In this document: one piece after another, positions 8,774 through 18,090 of the stretch | How positions within the stretch are numbered: the first letter of the stretch is position 1 | Layout: each line of letters opens with the position of its first letter | NCBI RefSeq assembly: GCF_001262015.1 | Contig: NZ_CP012074.1 | Location: forward strand, 330,501-394,500 | Length of the DNA: 64,000 nucleotides | Direction of reading: 5' to 3' | DNA from: Prevotella fusca JCM 17724 | GTDB lineage: Bacteria; Bacteroidota; Bacteroidia; Bacteroidales; Bacteroidaceae | Notes under the pieces: generated by a model | What the model was told of the DNA's origin: nothing | Databases searched by the model: none | The model's input: only the letters and a program-made list of their open reading frames with translations | Position numbers and translations under genes: made by a program

Positions 8774-8833
8774 CTTCTTTTCAATGGAATGACCAAGTAT
8801 TATCTAAAAAAACATAGAAAAAGACGGTATTGT

Positions 8834-8864
8834 TTGCATGTACGAAGGAAAATTCCTACATTTG
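8834..8864 (+). promoter_or_regulatory. Promoter of the nusB operon
   Basis: TTG at 8834-8836 and TACATTTG at 8857-8864 with a 20-bp spacer. The start codon of nusB is 46 bp downstream. Confidence 0.65.
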
Positions 8865-8909
8865 CAAAATAAAGTATTCAATATGAAACACAATCTTTGA
8901 GAACAGACA

Positions 8910-9974
8910 ATGATCAATAGGGAATTAATAAGAATTAAGATTGTCCAGTTAACCTATGCATACTATCAGAACGGTAACAGGAATATGGACAATGCTGAGA
9001 AGGAACTGCTTTTCAGCTTGGCGAAAGCGTATGATCTCTACAATTACCTCTTGGCGTTAATCGTATCTATTACGCAAGAGGAGCGTCATCGTGTGGAGAT
9101 TGCTGCCAATCGTGCTACCCGTGAGGGGGCAGAGGCTCCTTCGGCTCGTTTTGCAAACAACAAGTTCGCTGTTCAGTTGGAGGAGAACAAGCAACTCAAC
9201 CTTTTCATGGAATCACAGAAACGCCGTTGGGAAGATGACATGGAGGCTGTGCGTAAGCTCTGCGACCAGATAGAACAGAGCACTATCTATCAGGAATATA
9301 TGGATAGTGATGATGATTCATACGAGGCAGACCGTGAGGTGTGGCGTAAGATTTACCGTACACTCATCCAGGAGAATCCTGATTTGGATGCTGTCTTGGA
9401 GGAGAAGAGTCTCTATTGGAATGATGATAAGGAGGTCGTTGATACTTTCGTCATCAAGACCATCAAGCGTTTTGATCCGGCTAACAAGGCTGATCAGGAG
9501 CTTCTTCCAGAGTATCGTGATGAAGAAGACCGTGACTTTGCGCTCAAGCTCTTCCGCTCTACAATCCTCAATGCTGACGACTACCAGCGTTATATGAGTG
9601 AGTCGAGCCGCAACTGGGACTTCTCACGACTGGCTTATATGGATGTTGTCATCATGCAGATAGCTATTGCCGAGATGCTTACATTCCCTAATATCCCGGT
9701 AACGGTGACCATCAACGAGTATGTTGACTTGGCTAAGCTGTACAGTACACCACGCAGTGGCGGATACATCAACGGTATGCTCGATACGATTGCACGCCAC
9801 CTCATACAGACGGGCAAGATGATGAAGACAATGCCAGAGCCTCGTCCTCGTCGTCCTCGCAATGACTGTCAGGATGAAAGGGCACTACGCCGTGAGGGGC
9901 GTCGCCCTACAATTGCGCAGACTTCTGCCCAGCGTGTGGCAAATCGTCAGCAACCAGAAACAGAACAACAGTAG
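8910..9974 (+). CDS. nusB: Transcription antitermination factor NusB, long Bacteroidota form
   Basis: 354 residues, more than twice the E. coli length. The NusB RNA-binding fold is at about residues 215-305 (RDFALKLFRSTILNADDYQ, DVVIMQIAIAEMLTFPNIPVTVTINEYVDLAKLYS). The N-terminal 200 residues begin with the NusB-like start RIKIVQLTYAYYQNG followed by an extra helical region, as in other Bacteroidota. The last 40 residues are Arg/Gln-rich and likely disordered. NusB with NusE binds boxA RNA to prevent premature termination on rRNA operons. It heads an operon-like run with yajC. Confidence 0.93.
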   Translation: MINRELIRIKIVQLTYAYYQNGNRNMDNAEKELLFSLAKAYDLYNYLLALIVSITQEERHRVEIAANRATREGAEAPSARFANNKFAVQLEENKQLNLFMESQKRRWEDDMEAVRKLCDQIEQSTIYQEYMDSDDDSYEADREVWRKIYRTLIQENPDLDAVLEEKSLYWNDDKEVVDTFVIKTIKRFDPANKADQELLPEYRDEEDRDFALKLFRSTILNADDYQRYMSESSRNWDFSRLAYMDVVIMQIAIAEMLTFPNIPVTVTINEYVDLAKLYSTPRSGGYINGMLDTIARHLIQTGKMMKTMPEPRPRRPRNDCQDERALRREGRRPTIAQTSAQRVANRQQPETEQQ

Positions 9975-10033
9975 GGATATGGGGCGTTAAGCTCACAGGC
10001 TGATGGGCTGGATGGGATCTTGATAAGACAGGT

Positions 10034-10112
10034 AAGTGTTTATAAGTGCTTGTGAAACCTGTTACAAGTACTTATGAAATGTGTTGTAAGTGCTTATGAA
10101 ACCTGTTAGCAC
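10034..10112. repeat. Tandem array, AAGTGCTTATGAAA family, 22-bp period
   Basis: AAGTGCTT/AAGTACTT starts at 10044, 10066 and 10088, exactly 22 bp apart, each followed by TGAAAnnTGTT; a partial unit precedes at 10034. AAGTACTT is itself a palindrome. It sits between nusB and yajC. Confidence 0.8.
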
Positions 10113-10226
10113 TTATTCTTAAGTGCATTATGCTTGCTTTATCTGTCACTCCCCTTTCTCGTTAGTCAGCGTTTATCACCTCCTATTTACTCCTAATAAA
10201 ATTAAGAAAATAATAACTGATAAATA

Positions 10227-10556
10227 ATGAATACAGCATTTATCCTCGCAGCACAGGCTGCAAGTCAAGGCAGCCCGATGCCTATGATTATCATGATGGT
10301 AGCTATCTTTGCCATCATGTGGTTTTTCATGATTCGTCCACAGCAGAAGAGGCAGAAGGAAATCCGTGCTTTCCAGAACAGCCTTTCAGCAGGCGACACT
10401 GTCGTTACTGGTGGCGGTATCTATGGAACGGTAAAACATATTGATATGGCAACTAATAAGGTTGAGGTTGAGATTGCACGTGGTGTAGTCATTACTGTTG
10501 ACAAGAACTACGTCTTTGCAAGCGTACAGGCTTCTCAGCAGAGCCAGACGAAGTAA
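10227..10556 (+). CDS. yajC: Preprotein translocase subunit YajC
   Basis: 109 residues. One membrane segment (about 18-38, MIIMMVAIFAIMWFFMI) is followed by RPQQKRQKEIRAFQNSL and GDTVVTGGGIYGTV, the family signature. YajC is an inner-membrane accessory of the SecDF complex. It is followed after 32 bp by the YbbR-like gene. Confidence 0.96.
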   Translation: MNTAFILAAQAASQGSPMPMIIMMVAIFAIMWFFMIRPQQKRQKEIRAFQNSLSAGDTVVTGGGIYGTVKHIDMATNKVEVEIARGVVITVDKNYVFASVQASQQSQTK

Positions 10557-10588
10557 ATCTTATTGGTGGTAAAAAGGGAAAGCATTTG

Positions 10589-11599
10589 ATGAAAACAGGC
10601 AAATCGCTTCATACATTCAGTACCTTCAGGAACTTCTTGTCGAGGATATTCAACAAGGAGTTTCTGATTTTTTTATTCTTCTTGGTACTGAGTGGTGGGT
10701 TCTGGTTGATTATGACGCTGAATGAGACGTATGAGCGTGAGTTCAGCATTCCACTTCGCCTGACTGGCATGCCTCGCAACGTGGTCATCACCAGTGATCC
10801 TGACTCTGTAGTCCGGTTTACTGTTCGTGACAAGGGGTATATGCTTGCTTTTTACGGACTTGACGATACTTTCCACCCCATCTATATCGACTATCAGCAT
10901 CATAATGACGGGCGGAGCAGGGGCGATATTTCTGTAACTGACATCCAGCGTCAGATTTATCCTCAGCTTTCTAAAAGCTCAAAGATTACTTCTGTCAAAG
11001 GTGGCAAGTTCTCTTTCTCTTTCAACTTCGGTCGGCATAAGAAAGTACCCGTGCGCCTTTTGGGAACGGTCACCCCTGGTGACAACTATTATCTCGCACG
11101 TGTCGACTTCATTCCAGACAGTGTTCAGGTCTATGCAGCACGGAATGTGTTGGATAGTATTCAGACTGTATATACGATGCGGCAGCATATTACAAACTTT
11201 ACGGATGTCAAGGAACTGACGGTAGACCTCCGCAAGTTTACGAATGCCAAGTGTATTCCTTCCAAGGTGAAGATGAAACTCTATCCGGATGTGCTCACAG
11301 AGGAGAGTGTTGAAGTGCCGATCGAGGCTATCAATATGCCCGATGACAAGGTGATGCGTACTTTCCCAAGCAAGATAAGGGTGAACTTTGTCGTGGGAGC
11401 CTACCGTATGCGCTCAATGCCGAAGAATGCCGAGACCAAGGAACTTCTCCCTGTCGGCTTCCGTGTAGTAGTAAACTACAAGGAGGTGGAAGAGAATAGC
11501 TCCGAGAAATGTCATGTCTATGTGCTCACTTCGCCCAATGGGGTTCGTAACGTTCGCACGGCGGTAAATACCGTTGATTACCTCATTGAGCAGCGATGA
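10589..11599 (+). CDS. YbbR/CdaR-like domain protein
   Basis: 336 residues from the ATG at 10589 (a TTG one codon earlier is possible). After a short cytoplasmic part there is one membrane helix (FLIFLFFLVLSGGFWLIMTLNE), then YbbR-type beta repeats (REFSIPLRLTGMP, KVPVRLLGTVTPGDNYYLARVDFIPDSVQVYA). YbbR proteins in Firmicutes modulate the diadenylate cyclase CdaA; no cyclase gene is adjacent here, so that role is not claimed. The stop overlaps the coaE start by 4 bp (ATGA), which implies translational coupling. Confidence 0.8.
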   Translation: MKTGKSLHTFSTFRNFLSRIFNKEFLIFLFFLVLSGGFWLIMTLNETYEREFSIPLRLTGMPRNVVITSDPDSVVRFTVRDKGYMLAFYGLDDTFHPIYIDYQHHNDGRSRGDISVTDIQRQIYPQLSKSSKITSVKGGKFSFSFNFGRHKKVPVRLLGTVTPGDNYYLARVDFIPDSVQVYAARNVLDSIQTVYTMRQHITNFTDVKELTVDLRKFTNAKCIPSKVKMKLYPDVLTEESVEVPIEAINMPDDKVMRTFPSKIRVNFVVGAYRMRSMPKNAETKELLPVGFRVVVNYKEVEENSSEKCHVYVLTSPNGVRNVRTAVNTVDYLIEQR

Positions 11600-12159
11600 T
11601 AGTAGCTTTGACTGGTGGTATAGGCAGTGGGAAGTCTTACGTCTGCAGGCTTCTTGCCGAGCGTGGAGTCTCTGTTTACGATTGTGATGCTCACGCCAAG
11701 GAACTGATGCGCACTTCCCTCCAGCTCCAACAGCAGCTTTCCGCCCTTGTCGGCGATGGCGTGTTCTGTGATGGTGTCTTGCAGAAAGCCGTTCTTGCCG
11801 AGTATCTCCTTCGCAGTGAAGAACATGTGCTGGCGGTGAATGCCGTCATACACCCCGCTGTTGCCCGTGATTTTGAGCAGTCTGGACAATCATGGCTTGA
11901 GAGTGCTATCCTTTTCGACAGTGGCTTTGACCGCCGTACCCATATTGACAAGGTGGTATGTGTTACAGCTCCAGAAGAAGAACGTATCCGACGAGTGATG
12001 GTGCGTGACGGCATCAGTAGAGAGCAGACCCTTGGATGGATGGCTCGCCAGCTGCCACAGGAAGAAGTGTTGCGGCGCAGTGATTACGAAATCATTAACG
12101 ACGGCATACGTCCGTTGGCTCCACAGGTAGACAGTCTTCTTTCGCTTATCTCAGAATAA
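11596..12159 (+). CDS. coaE: Dephospho-CoA kinase
   Basis: 187 residues. It phosphorylates the 3'-hydroxyl of dephospho-CoA, the last step of CoA synthesis. The P-loop GGIGSGKS is at residues 8-15; YDCDAHAKEL, VIHPAV and VVCVTAPEEERIRRVMVRDG are conserved. The start is fixed by the ATGA overlap with the preceding gene. Confidence 0.95.
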   Translation: MIVALTGGIGSGKSYVCRLLAERGVSVYDCDAHAKELMRTSLQLQQQLSALVGDGVFCDGVLQKAVLAEYLLRSEEHVLAVNAVIHPAVARDFEQSGQSWLESAILFDSGFDRRTHIDKVVCVTAPEEERIRRVMVRDGISREQTLGWMARQLPQEEVLRRSDYEIINDGIRPLAPQVDSLLSLISE

Positions 12160-12186
12160 TTAAATTATAAACAAGAATAGATTAAA

Positions 12187-12624
12187 ATGTTACAGACAAT
12201 CCTTTCAATCGCAGGCAAGCCAGGTCTCTATAAGCTGGTAAGCCGTGGTAAAATGAATCTTATCGTCGAGGCACTTGACGAGACGCACAAGCGTCAGCCT
12301 GCATTCGGCACAGACCGTGTGACGAGTCTTGCTGATATAGCCATGTTCACTGAAACTGAGGATGTTCCTCTGGGAGATGTGCTGGCTAAGTTGCGCGACA
12401 AGGAAGAGGGCAAGGTGGCTTCTCTCAACTGGCGCAAGGCTTCTGCCAAGGAGTTGCAGGATTACTTTGCAGAGATTCTGCCCGACTTCGACCGTGACCG
12501 TGTACACGCAAGCGACATCAAGAAACTCCTTCAGTGGTATGAGATTCTCGTCAAGGCAGGCATCACCAACTTCGAGGAGGACATGAAGCCGACAGAAGGC
12601 GATAATATTGACGACAGAAAGTAA
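12187..12624 (+). CDS. DUF5606 protein
   Basis: 145 residues. The N-terminus (MLQTILSIAGKPGLYKLVSRG) and the middle part (VPLGDVLAKLRDKEEGK, ELQDYFAEILPDFDRDRVHASDIKKLLQWY) match the Bacteroidota family DUF5606. No signal peptide or membrane segment is seen, so it is cytoplasmic. Function unknown. It closes the nusB-yajC-ybbR-coaE run and is followed by a strong terminator. Confidence 0.82.
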   Translation: MLQTILSIAGKPGLYKLVSRGKMNLIVEALDETHKRQPAFGTDRVTSLADIAMFTETEDVPLGDVLAKLRDKEEGKVASLNWRKASAKELQDYFAEILPDFDRDRVHASDIKKLLQWYEILVKAGITNFEEDMKPTEGDNIDDRK

Positions 12625-12656
12625 AAGTTCTTTCAGGTCAGAATACAAAAATATAA

Positions 12657-12688
12657 AAGCACTGTGAGTCAGCTCACGGTGCTTTTTT
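12657..12688 (+). terminator. Intrinsic terminator after the DUF5606 gene
   Basis: Arms 12657-12668 and 12673-12684 form a 12-bp stem with one wobble pair, a 4-nt loop, and a run of six T ending at 12688. Confidence 0.85.
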
Positions 12689-12761
12689 CTTGTCTGTTGT
12701 TTTCCTGATGAGGCTTGTGGATGCGGTTCTTGAAAACGAATCCTGCAGATTCCTCCATGTT

Positions 12762-13592
12762 TTACTGGAAGCGTTTTGCATAGTTTCCACGGAAATACCA
12801 GCCTGGAGTTTCAAGGTATTTCACCTGCGGATTGATGCAGAACCACTGGTTGAAAATCTCAATTTCCTGGGCAGGTGTATAGCCCTGTGCAAGCAGGTAG
12901 ACGGCTTCTCCAGCCTTGTTGACCGCCTTGTCTACGATAATGACCGTATGACCGGGATGACCACCATTGATAATCACGTCACCAACCTGCAGTTCCTTGC
13001 CGGTGATGGTGGATAGTTCCTTTTCCAGCGATGCCGTTCCTGCATAGGTGAAGACGATGTTCAGATACTTGCGGAACGTCTTGTAGGAATAATCAGCTCC
13101 TGTATCCTTGCTGTACCAGCACTTCCACGTGTTCTTGTCAATGTGGATTCGTTCGCCTTTTGCCCAGCGGGCATAGTCTGCCCGGAAGCCGTTGGTGAAG
13201 TTGAAGTGAATCTTGTCATACTGCTTCGTCCGCCAGAGCCATACGGCTCTCAGGTAGATAACCGCATCGGCACACTGGTCTGCAACTCCATATCCAAAGT
13301 CAACGTCAACAACCGCTCCGTCATAGTTGCGCTGTTTGACACTGCCATTATAATAATGTAGATCACTTCCGGCTTCCTTTAGGGGGAGATGACGTAGGAA
13401 TGAGGCGAAAGAACCTTCCGGGAGTTTCACCTTTTCATAACCACGGGGTGGTGCCAGGCGTTGTGGTCTTGCTGTTTGATGCTGCTCGTCCAGAGTTTTC
13501 TGAACGCTCTGTTGCGGTTGTCCGTTGGTCTGTCCTGTGCAGGAAAGCAGAAAAACGGTCAGTATTACGGAGATAGAATGTATTGTCTTCAT
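12762..13592 (-). CDS. DUF4846 lipoprotein
   Basis: 276 residues from the ATG at 13592. A further upstream ATG (13631) falls on the -7 box at 13629-13636 and is rejected. The N-terminus is a lipoprotein signal (VILTVFLLSC, Cys at about residue 18). The DUF4846 domain follows: PPRGYEKVKLPEGSFASFLRHLPL, VDFGYGVADQCADAVIYLRA and GDVIINGGHPGHTVIIVDKA. The domain is frequent in Bacteroidota; its function is not established, and the GHPGHTVI motif suggests an NlpC/P60-like fold. It is convergent with the DUF5606 gene. Confidence 0.83.
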   Translation of the reverse strand: MKTIHSISVILTVFLLSCTGQTNGQPQQSVQKTLDEQHQTARPQRLAPPRGYEKVKLPEGSFASFLRHLPLKEAGSDLHYYNGSVKQRNYDGAVVDVDFGYGVADQCADAVIYLRAVWLWRTKQYDKIHFNFTNGFRADYARWAKGERIHIDKNTWKCWYSKDTGADYSYKTFRKYLNIVFTYAGTASLEKELSTITGKELQVGDVIINGGHPGHTVIIVDKAVNKAGEAVYLLAQGYTPAQEIEIFNQWFCINPQVKYLETPGWYFRGNYAKRFQ

Positions 13593-13628
13593 TGTTTTTA
13601 GTGTACTGAATGTTATGGTCTTCACCTG

Positions 13629-13636
13629 CAAATATA
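13629..13636 (-). promoter_or_regulatory. -7 box of the DUF4846 gene (decides the start)
   Basis: TATATTTG on the minus strand, 37 bp before the ATG at 13592. It excludes the longer open frame starting at 13631. Confidence 0.6.
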
Positions 13637-13790
13637 CGCAAAATCTCCTAACCAGTCAAGTCGGTGTTATTAAAAGATGTTTTGTGATTTCCTGTCTGTC
13701 GGGTTTAAGGTTGTGTCTTTCTTTGATTATTTTGTATTGATTTTATGTCTTCTTTTCTTGTCATTTCCATGGCAGTGTGGCGTCATCACG

Positions 13791-13880
13791 GAATTATCTT
13801 CATGAGAAGAAGAATTTTTTTTCATGAAGAAAAATATTTATTTTCACGAAGAAAAATATTTATTTTCATGAAAATAATTC
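13791..13880. repeat. 90-bp TTCATGAA element, 22-bp period
   Basis: Begins GAATTATCTTCATG and ends TTCATGAAAATAATTC. The centre CATG/CACG occurs at 13801, 13823, 13845 and 13867, exactly 22 bp apart. It has the same length and ends as the elements at 6615 and 31997. The rest of the gap 13637-14177 holds only non-credible short frames. Confidence 0.88.
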
Positions 13881-14177
13881 GCAGCTGCGGTTTTCCTGCA
13901 TGAAAAAGTACAGCTTTTCAGGATTTGTCTCCTTGTTCTTCAGTCCGTTTTCAATGGTATAATGATGGGGGAGAGAGTGCCGGGCTGCTTGGGATGCATG
14001 GCTTGTAAGTCCGTCATAAATCATTGTTTTTGTGGTATATGCAGTACTTTGCAGGCACAAAAATCCCCCAGGCGTATTCGGTCTGGGGGATAATCCACAA
14101 TAACTAATCCATTTCATCAAAGTTCCTCAGCTTGTTGCATTGGAACAAAATCCTCTCATCAGGGGAATATGGCAGGT

Positions 14178-14585
14178 TTAACCTACCGTAATCTGCCTTG
14201 CAACCTTCTGCTCCTGAACCTGAATCTTAGGCAGGGTGATGGTAAGTACTCCGTTTGCGACGCGTGCAGCAATACCGTCCTTTTGAACATCATCCGGCAG
14301 AATCAGCGTCTGCTCATACTTGCTGTAAGCGAACTCGCGACGGAGGTAATGAGCCTTCTGCTCCTTCTCCTCGGTTTTCTTTTCCATCTTGATGGTCAAG
14401 TCGCCATCGCCGTTGATGTTTACATCAAAGTCATCCTTGCTCAGTCCCGGTGCTGCAAGTTCTACGGTGTAATCCTTTTCTGACTCCAGTACGTTGATTG
14501 CAGGTGCTGTCGGGTTTGCCTTTGGCATATTTGCTGTGTTCAAAAAGTCATTGAAAACTTCTGGTAACCATGAATTTCTATACAT
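14178..14585 (-). CDS. Small heat shock protein, Hsp20/alpha-crystallin family
   Basis: 135 residues. The alpha-crystallin domain runs from about residue 27 to 125 (INVLESEKDYTVELAAPGLSKDDFDVNING, ANGVLTITLPK). A C-terminal I-x-I/V-type anchoring motif follows only weakly (ARQITV). Members are ATP-independent holdases that form oligomers in the cytoplasm. The N-terminus MYRNSWLPEVFNDFLN is typical for Bacteroidota Hsp20. Confidence 0.95.
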   Translation of the reverse strand: MYRNSWLPEVFNDFLNTANMPKANPTAPAINVLESEKDYTVELAAPGLSKDDFDVNINGDGDLTIKMEKKTEEKEQKAHYLRREFAYSKYEQTLILPDDVQKDGIAARVANGVLTITLPKIQVQEQKVARQITVG

Positions 14586-14859
14586 AACTTAATCTCCTTT
14601 ACTTTAAGATGTTTATTAATGTTTTGTACTGACTAATATACAAGGAATGTACCATTGGGTGTTTTCTGTCAATTTGTCGGTTGTTGCTGCCAGTTTGTCT
14701 TGTCTGCTTTGTTGGGCAAGTCCACTAAATAAGGCAGATAAGCCTTGCAGGACTTATCCTACAATACTTTCTTTTGTAATAATAAGTGTGTGTTTATACA
14801 CTTTACTGCAATTTATTTTCTTTTTTATAGTTCAAAATGAAATATTATATCATTAAACT
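14586..14859. other. Intergenic, divergent region
   Basis: AT-rich sequence between the hsp20 start and the promoter of the next gene. No CIRCE-type or other heat-shock operator was recognised and no small gene is credible. Confidence 0.5.
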
Positions 14860-14889
14860 TTGATTTTATTTACATATTATTTATATTTG
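14860..14889 (+). promoter_or_regulatory. Promoter of the 948-residue T9SS cargo gene
   Basis: TTG at 14860-14862 and TATATTTG at 14882-14889 with a 19-bp spacer, 28 bp before the ATG. Confidence 0.65.
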
Positions 14890-14917
14890 CAACATGTTAA
14901 TTAACAAATAAGTGTGA

Positions 14918-17764
14918 ATGAAACATTTTTACTTATCTACAAAGCTATTTGTAAGTCTTTGCCTGGCTGGTCTTACAAACATGGCATCAGCACAGAAAGT
15001 AGTACCTCAAGTAACTAACACAGCTGCACAGGCTGCTTCTGCCGGCGCAACGAAGGAGTTGCTGGAGGACCCCTACTTCTATTCTTTTAATAATGGAAAG
15101 CCCGTACAGTGGCAGACAGCTGGAACAGTCACCCAGCTTAGTAGTGGTGACCGATACAGTAGCGATACAGGTTTCGGTGTAGGTATTGAGACAGCGGCAG
15201 GCGTTGAGGGATACCTCAAGCAGGTCATTGACCTCAAGCGGACAGGACAGGAAGTTGTTGCCGGCGATGAGCTGGAGTGCCTCGTGCATTATTGTACGAT
15301 GGCGAGCAAGCGTCCTGAAGGACCGTTCCGACTCGCTTTGCGTTGGTTGGATGCCGCAGGGAAGGAGGTTTCTTCTGCTGAAAAGGATTTCATCAACAAT
15401 CCGGAAATCTATTTCGGACGTATGAAGGCATATGCCGAACTGAAGTTCCGCACCGTCTGTCCTGCAGGAGCGGTGAAGTTGGAGTTTGCCCTTCTGGTAG
15501 CTCCGGAGAGCCAGGTACGCATGGACGACTTCAGTGTTCTGCGCCTGTCGGAGAAGGACAAGACCCCACTTGTGGCTGTTCTTCCACAGTTCCGCACGAT
15601 GACTGGCGAGGTAGGACAGCCGACGGTTTTCCCAGTTGCGTTGCAAGGTATGCACCTTGCAGCCGACCAGAAGCCGAACTTCGCTGGTACAGAGTCGTCT
15701 TCAGTGATGAAGCTGGATGTAGAGAAACTGCCAAAGAACGGAACTCTCAAAGCCAATCTTACCGTTACTCCGAAGGTAGCAGGCGTCTATGTAGGTGGCA
15801 ACACCTATAAACTTCGCTTCTCAGGTGCCGAGGCAGAGAACAGTGGTTCACTGAATCTTACGGGCTATTTCAAGAAGGCTAGCACCACACCTTCTATCCG
15901 TCTAAAGGGCGGATTGCAGGCTCGCACGATGAATGCTGTTCCTGGAAAGACGGATGTGCAGACGCTTGAGTTTGACATCAATGATGTTATCACGAATGTA
16001 AACCTTGCTTTGGTACAGAAGGCAAACGGTCCTTTCCGTATTGACGTGGGGCAGTATTACTACGCAACAAAGGCTGGTAAGCTCTATCAGCGTCCTGTGA
16101 AGGTAACCTTTGCACCGCGTGAAGCAGGCGAGTATGACGCCGTATTGAAGGTGTCAAGTGTCCTCGCTGATACGCTGGTTATCAATCTCAAGGGTGTCGC
16201 ACAGGCTGCTGCATCAGCTGAACTGGTCGAGAAGTTCAGTGAAGACCGTGTGATGGACAGCCGCTTTACTGGTGCAGCATGGACTGGCTATCATAAGTTT
16301 GACTTAGGTTACTGGCGTCTTGATGGCAAGTGGAATGGTGCTGGAAATGTTACGCTTTCAGCAAAAGATACGCTCTATTATGACGAACTGCTTGCGGATG
16401 GTGTAAGTACACTTCAAATGACACCTGCTGCCAGTGCCGGGAAATGTACGGCTGAATATTCAGTTGACGGAGGCGGACATTGGACTGCTCTGGCTGCTGC
16501 TGATGCGGAAGGTAAGTACGTAGTCAATACACATCGTCCGACACTTGTCCGCTTTGTTTCCTCTGCCAGTGCGGATGTTCAGAGTGTGACCATCACTCCG
16601 AATACGACGGAAACCCGTCAGGTGTTTGTAGAAATAGAGGATGCAATGTTAAAGAATGCTGACAATGAACCTTTGGAAGTCCTCAATGAAACCTTCTCCG
16701 GCTTACGTCATACACGTATTCTCGGACTCAAGGGGTGGCAGAATCTTACCGTACGTGGCGAACGTCCGTTCTACGCATGGCAGCAGAAGGATGCCGCACA
16801 GACGGTTGTCGAGAATGAAGTGGCACAGATTTCCTTCCTGAAATACGGTGTAGTGGACAAGCGTGAGCATGAAAGCTGGCTTATCTTGCCGACACTCTCT
16901 TACAAGAAAGCAAAGAGCAAGGACTTGACCTTCAGTCTGATGTATCGCAACCAGACAGCCAACGGGCAGGAACAGTTCGGTTTCTATATCATCACGGAGA
17001 AGGATGGTAAGGCTCAGCCTTATTATTTAGACCTTTCTTCCTATGTGCCTGCTGGTGTCAAGTTGGAGGCTGATATGTGGTTCGACTATCGTATAGACCT
17101 GTCTAAGGTAGAGGGACTTGACATTGACGACAACTTCCATGTGGCATTCTCTTACTATAGTCCTGTGGGTGGCAATGGTACTTCTCTGAACTTCATGATA
17201 GATGATGTGACCTTCGGTCGCATCGATCTTCCAGAATTGAGTGTTGACAATGATTTCATCAGGTTCAATTTCCAAGCCGGACAGGAGATGACACCGCAGA
17301 CTCTTAACATCTTCACAGACCGCACTACAGCACCTGTGACCATTACTTTAGCTCCATCTACCCAGAAAAAGTATTTCAAGGTTTCACATGACAAGCTGCC
17401 TGTTGACGGTGGTACAATCGCCGTTGGTTTCAAGAGCGATGACACCAAGACGCATGCTGCAGCACTGCTTGTCCAGACACGTGGTGCAGAGCCAATCATC
17501 GTGAAGTTGCTTGCACAGCCTGTCACAGCCGGTATCAGCAATGTTTCAGGTAATGGTGAGAATGCTCTCTTGCCAGTTGTTACAGGTTCAGAACTGATGG
17601 TTAACGGTAAGTACCAGCAGTATCAGCTTTTTGCAGCAGACGGTAGATTGTTGCAGCAAGGCGGTTACCAGCAGCGTATTGACCTGTCAGGTATCCAGTC
17701 GAAGATTGTCATTCTGAAGCTCAGAACTGATGATGGCATAAAGACCTTCACGTTAAAGCGTTAA
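14918..17764 (+). CDS. Large secreted protein with T9SS type A sorting domain
   Basis: 948 residues. A signal peptide (MKHFYLSTKLFVSLCLAGLTNMASA) is followed by a region with jelly-roll-like features: residues around 45-210 read like a carbohydrate-binding or choice-of-anchor module, and 590-790 (VLNETFSGLRHTRILG...SWLILPTLSYKKAKSKDLTFSL...LNFMIDDVTFGRI) resemble a choice-of-anchor J/MAM-like module. The last 70 residues (YQLFAADGRLLQQGGYQQRIDLSG...IVILKLRTDDGIKTFTLKR) fit a type A T9SS C-terminal domain. No catalytic motif was recognised. Predicted to be exported by T9SS and anchored at the surface after cleavage by PorU. It is single-gene, with its own promoter and a perfect terminator. Confidence 0.75.
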   Translation: MKHFYLSTKLFVSLCLAGLTNMASAQKVVPQVTNTAAQAASAGATKELLEDPYFYSFNNGKPVQWQTAGTVTQLSSGDRYSSDTGFGVGIETAAGVEGYLKQVIDLKRTGQEVVAGDELECLVHYCTMASKRPEGPFRLALRWLDAAGKEVSSAEKDFINNPEIYFGRMKAYAELKFRTVCPAGAVKLEFALLVAPESQVRMDDFSVLRLSEKDKTPLVAVLPQFRTMTGEVGQPTVFPVALQGMHLAADQKPNFAGTESSSVMKLDVEKLPKNGTLKANLTVTPKVAGVYVGGNTYKLRFSGAEAENSGSLNLTGYFKKASTTPSIRLKGGLQARTMNAVPGKTDVQTLEFDINDVITNVNLALVQKANGPFRIDVGQYYYATKAGKLYQRPVKVTFAPREAGEYDAVLKVSSVLADTLVINLKGVAQAAASAELVEKFSEDRVMDSRFTGAAWTGYHKFDLGYWRLDGKWNGAGNVTLSAKDTLYYDELLADGVSTLQMTPAASAGKCTAEYSVDGGGHWTALAAADAEGKYVVNTHRPTLVRFVSSASADVQSVTITPNTTETRQVFVEIEDAMLKNADNEPLEVLNETFSGLRHTRILGLKGWQNLTVRGERPFYAWQQKDAAQTVVENEVAQISFLKYGVVDKREHESWLILPTLSYKKAKSKDLTFSLMYRNQTANGQEQFGFYIITEKDGKAQPYYLDLSSYVPAGVKLEADMWFDYRIDLSKVEGLDIDDNFHVAFSYYSPVGGNGTSLNFMIDDVTFGRIDLPELSVDNDFIRFNFQAGQEMTPQTLNIFTDRTTAPVTITLAPSTQKKYFKVSHDKLPVDGGTIAVGFKSDDTKTHAAALLVQTRGAEPIIVKLLAQPVTAGISNVSGNGENALLPVVTGSELMVNGKYQQYQLFAADGRLLQQGGYQQRIDLSGIQSKIVILKLRTDDGIKTFTLKR

Positions 17765-17810
17765 GAAATCATCCTCTGATACTTAGGAAAAGGGTGTCAG
17801 AAAACATAAA

Positions 17811-17844
17811 AAGCAGGGACAGACACTATCGTCTGTCCCTGCTT
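17811..17844 (+). terminator. Strong intrinsic terminator
   Basis: A perfect 14-bp stem, AAGCAGGGACAGAC (17811-17824) with its complement at 17831-17844, and a 6-nt loop. Its arm resembles the ssrA terminator at 27561-27602. The stretch 17845-18090 holds no gene I can support. Confidence 0.85.
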
Positions 17845-18090
17845 CATTATTATTCCTGTCTGATAAAAAATAAAAAGCACAAGCTCCTATGCGGAGTTTC
17901 TTTTAAATGGATTATATCCTATAGGTCTTGGTGAAGTAAGCCCACTAATCAAGTATGTTTTATTTGTTTTTGGTAATACAACTCTTTTCTAATAACAAGT
18001 TGAAGCCCACATCGGTAACCCATTGCATGGTCGGAGTGGCTTGACGTCTCCTTTTTCAGAATCTCCAACGCAGTTTTGTGGAGTAAATTG

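Noticed and set aside
13866..14120. 84-codon minus-strand frame
   Set aside because: It starts in plain intergenic DNA, ends inside the TTCATGAA element and has no recognisable motif.
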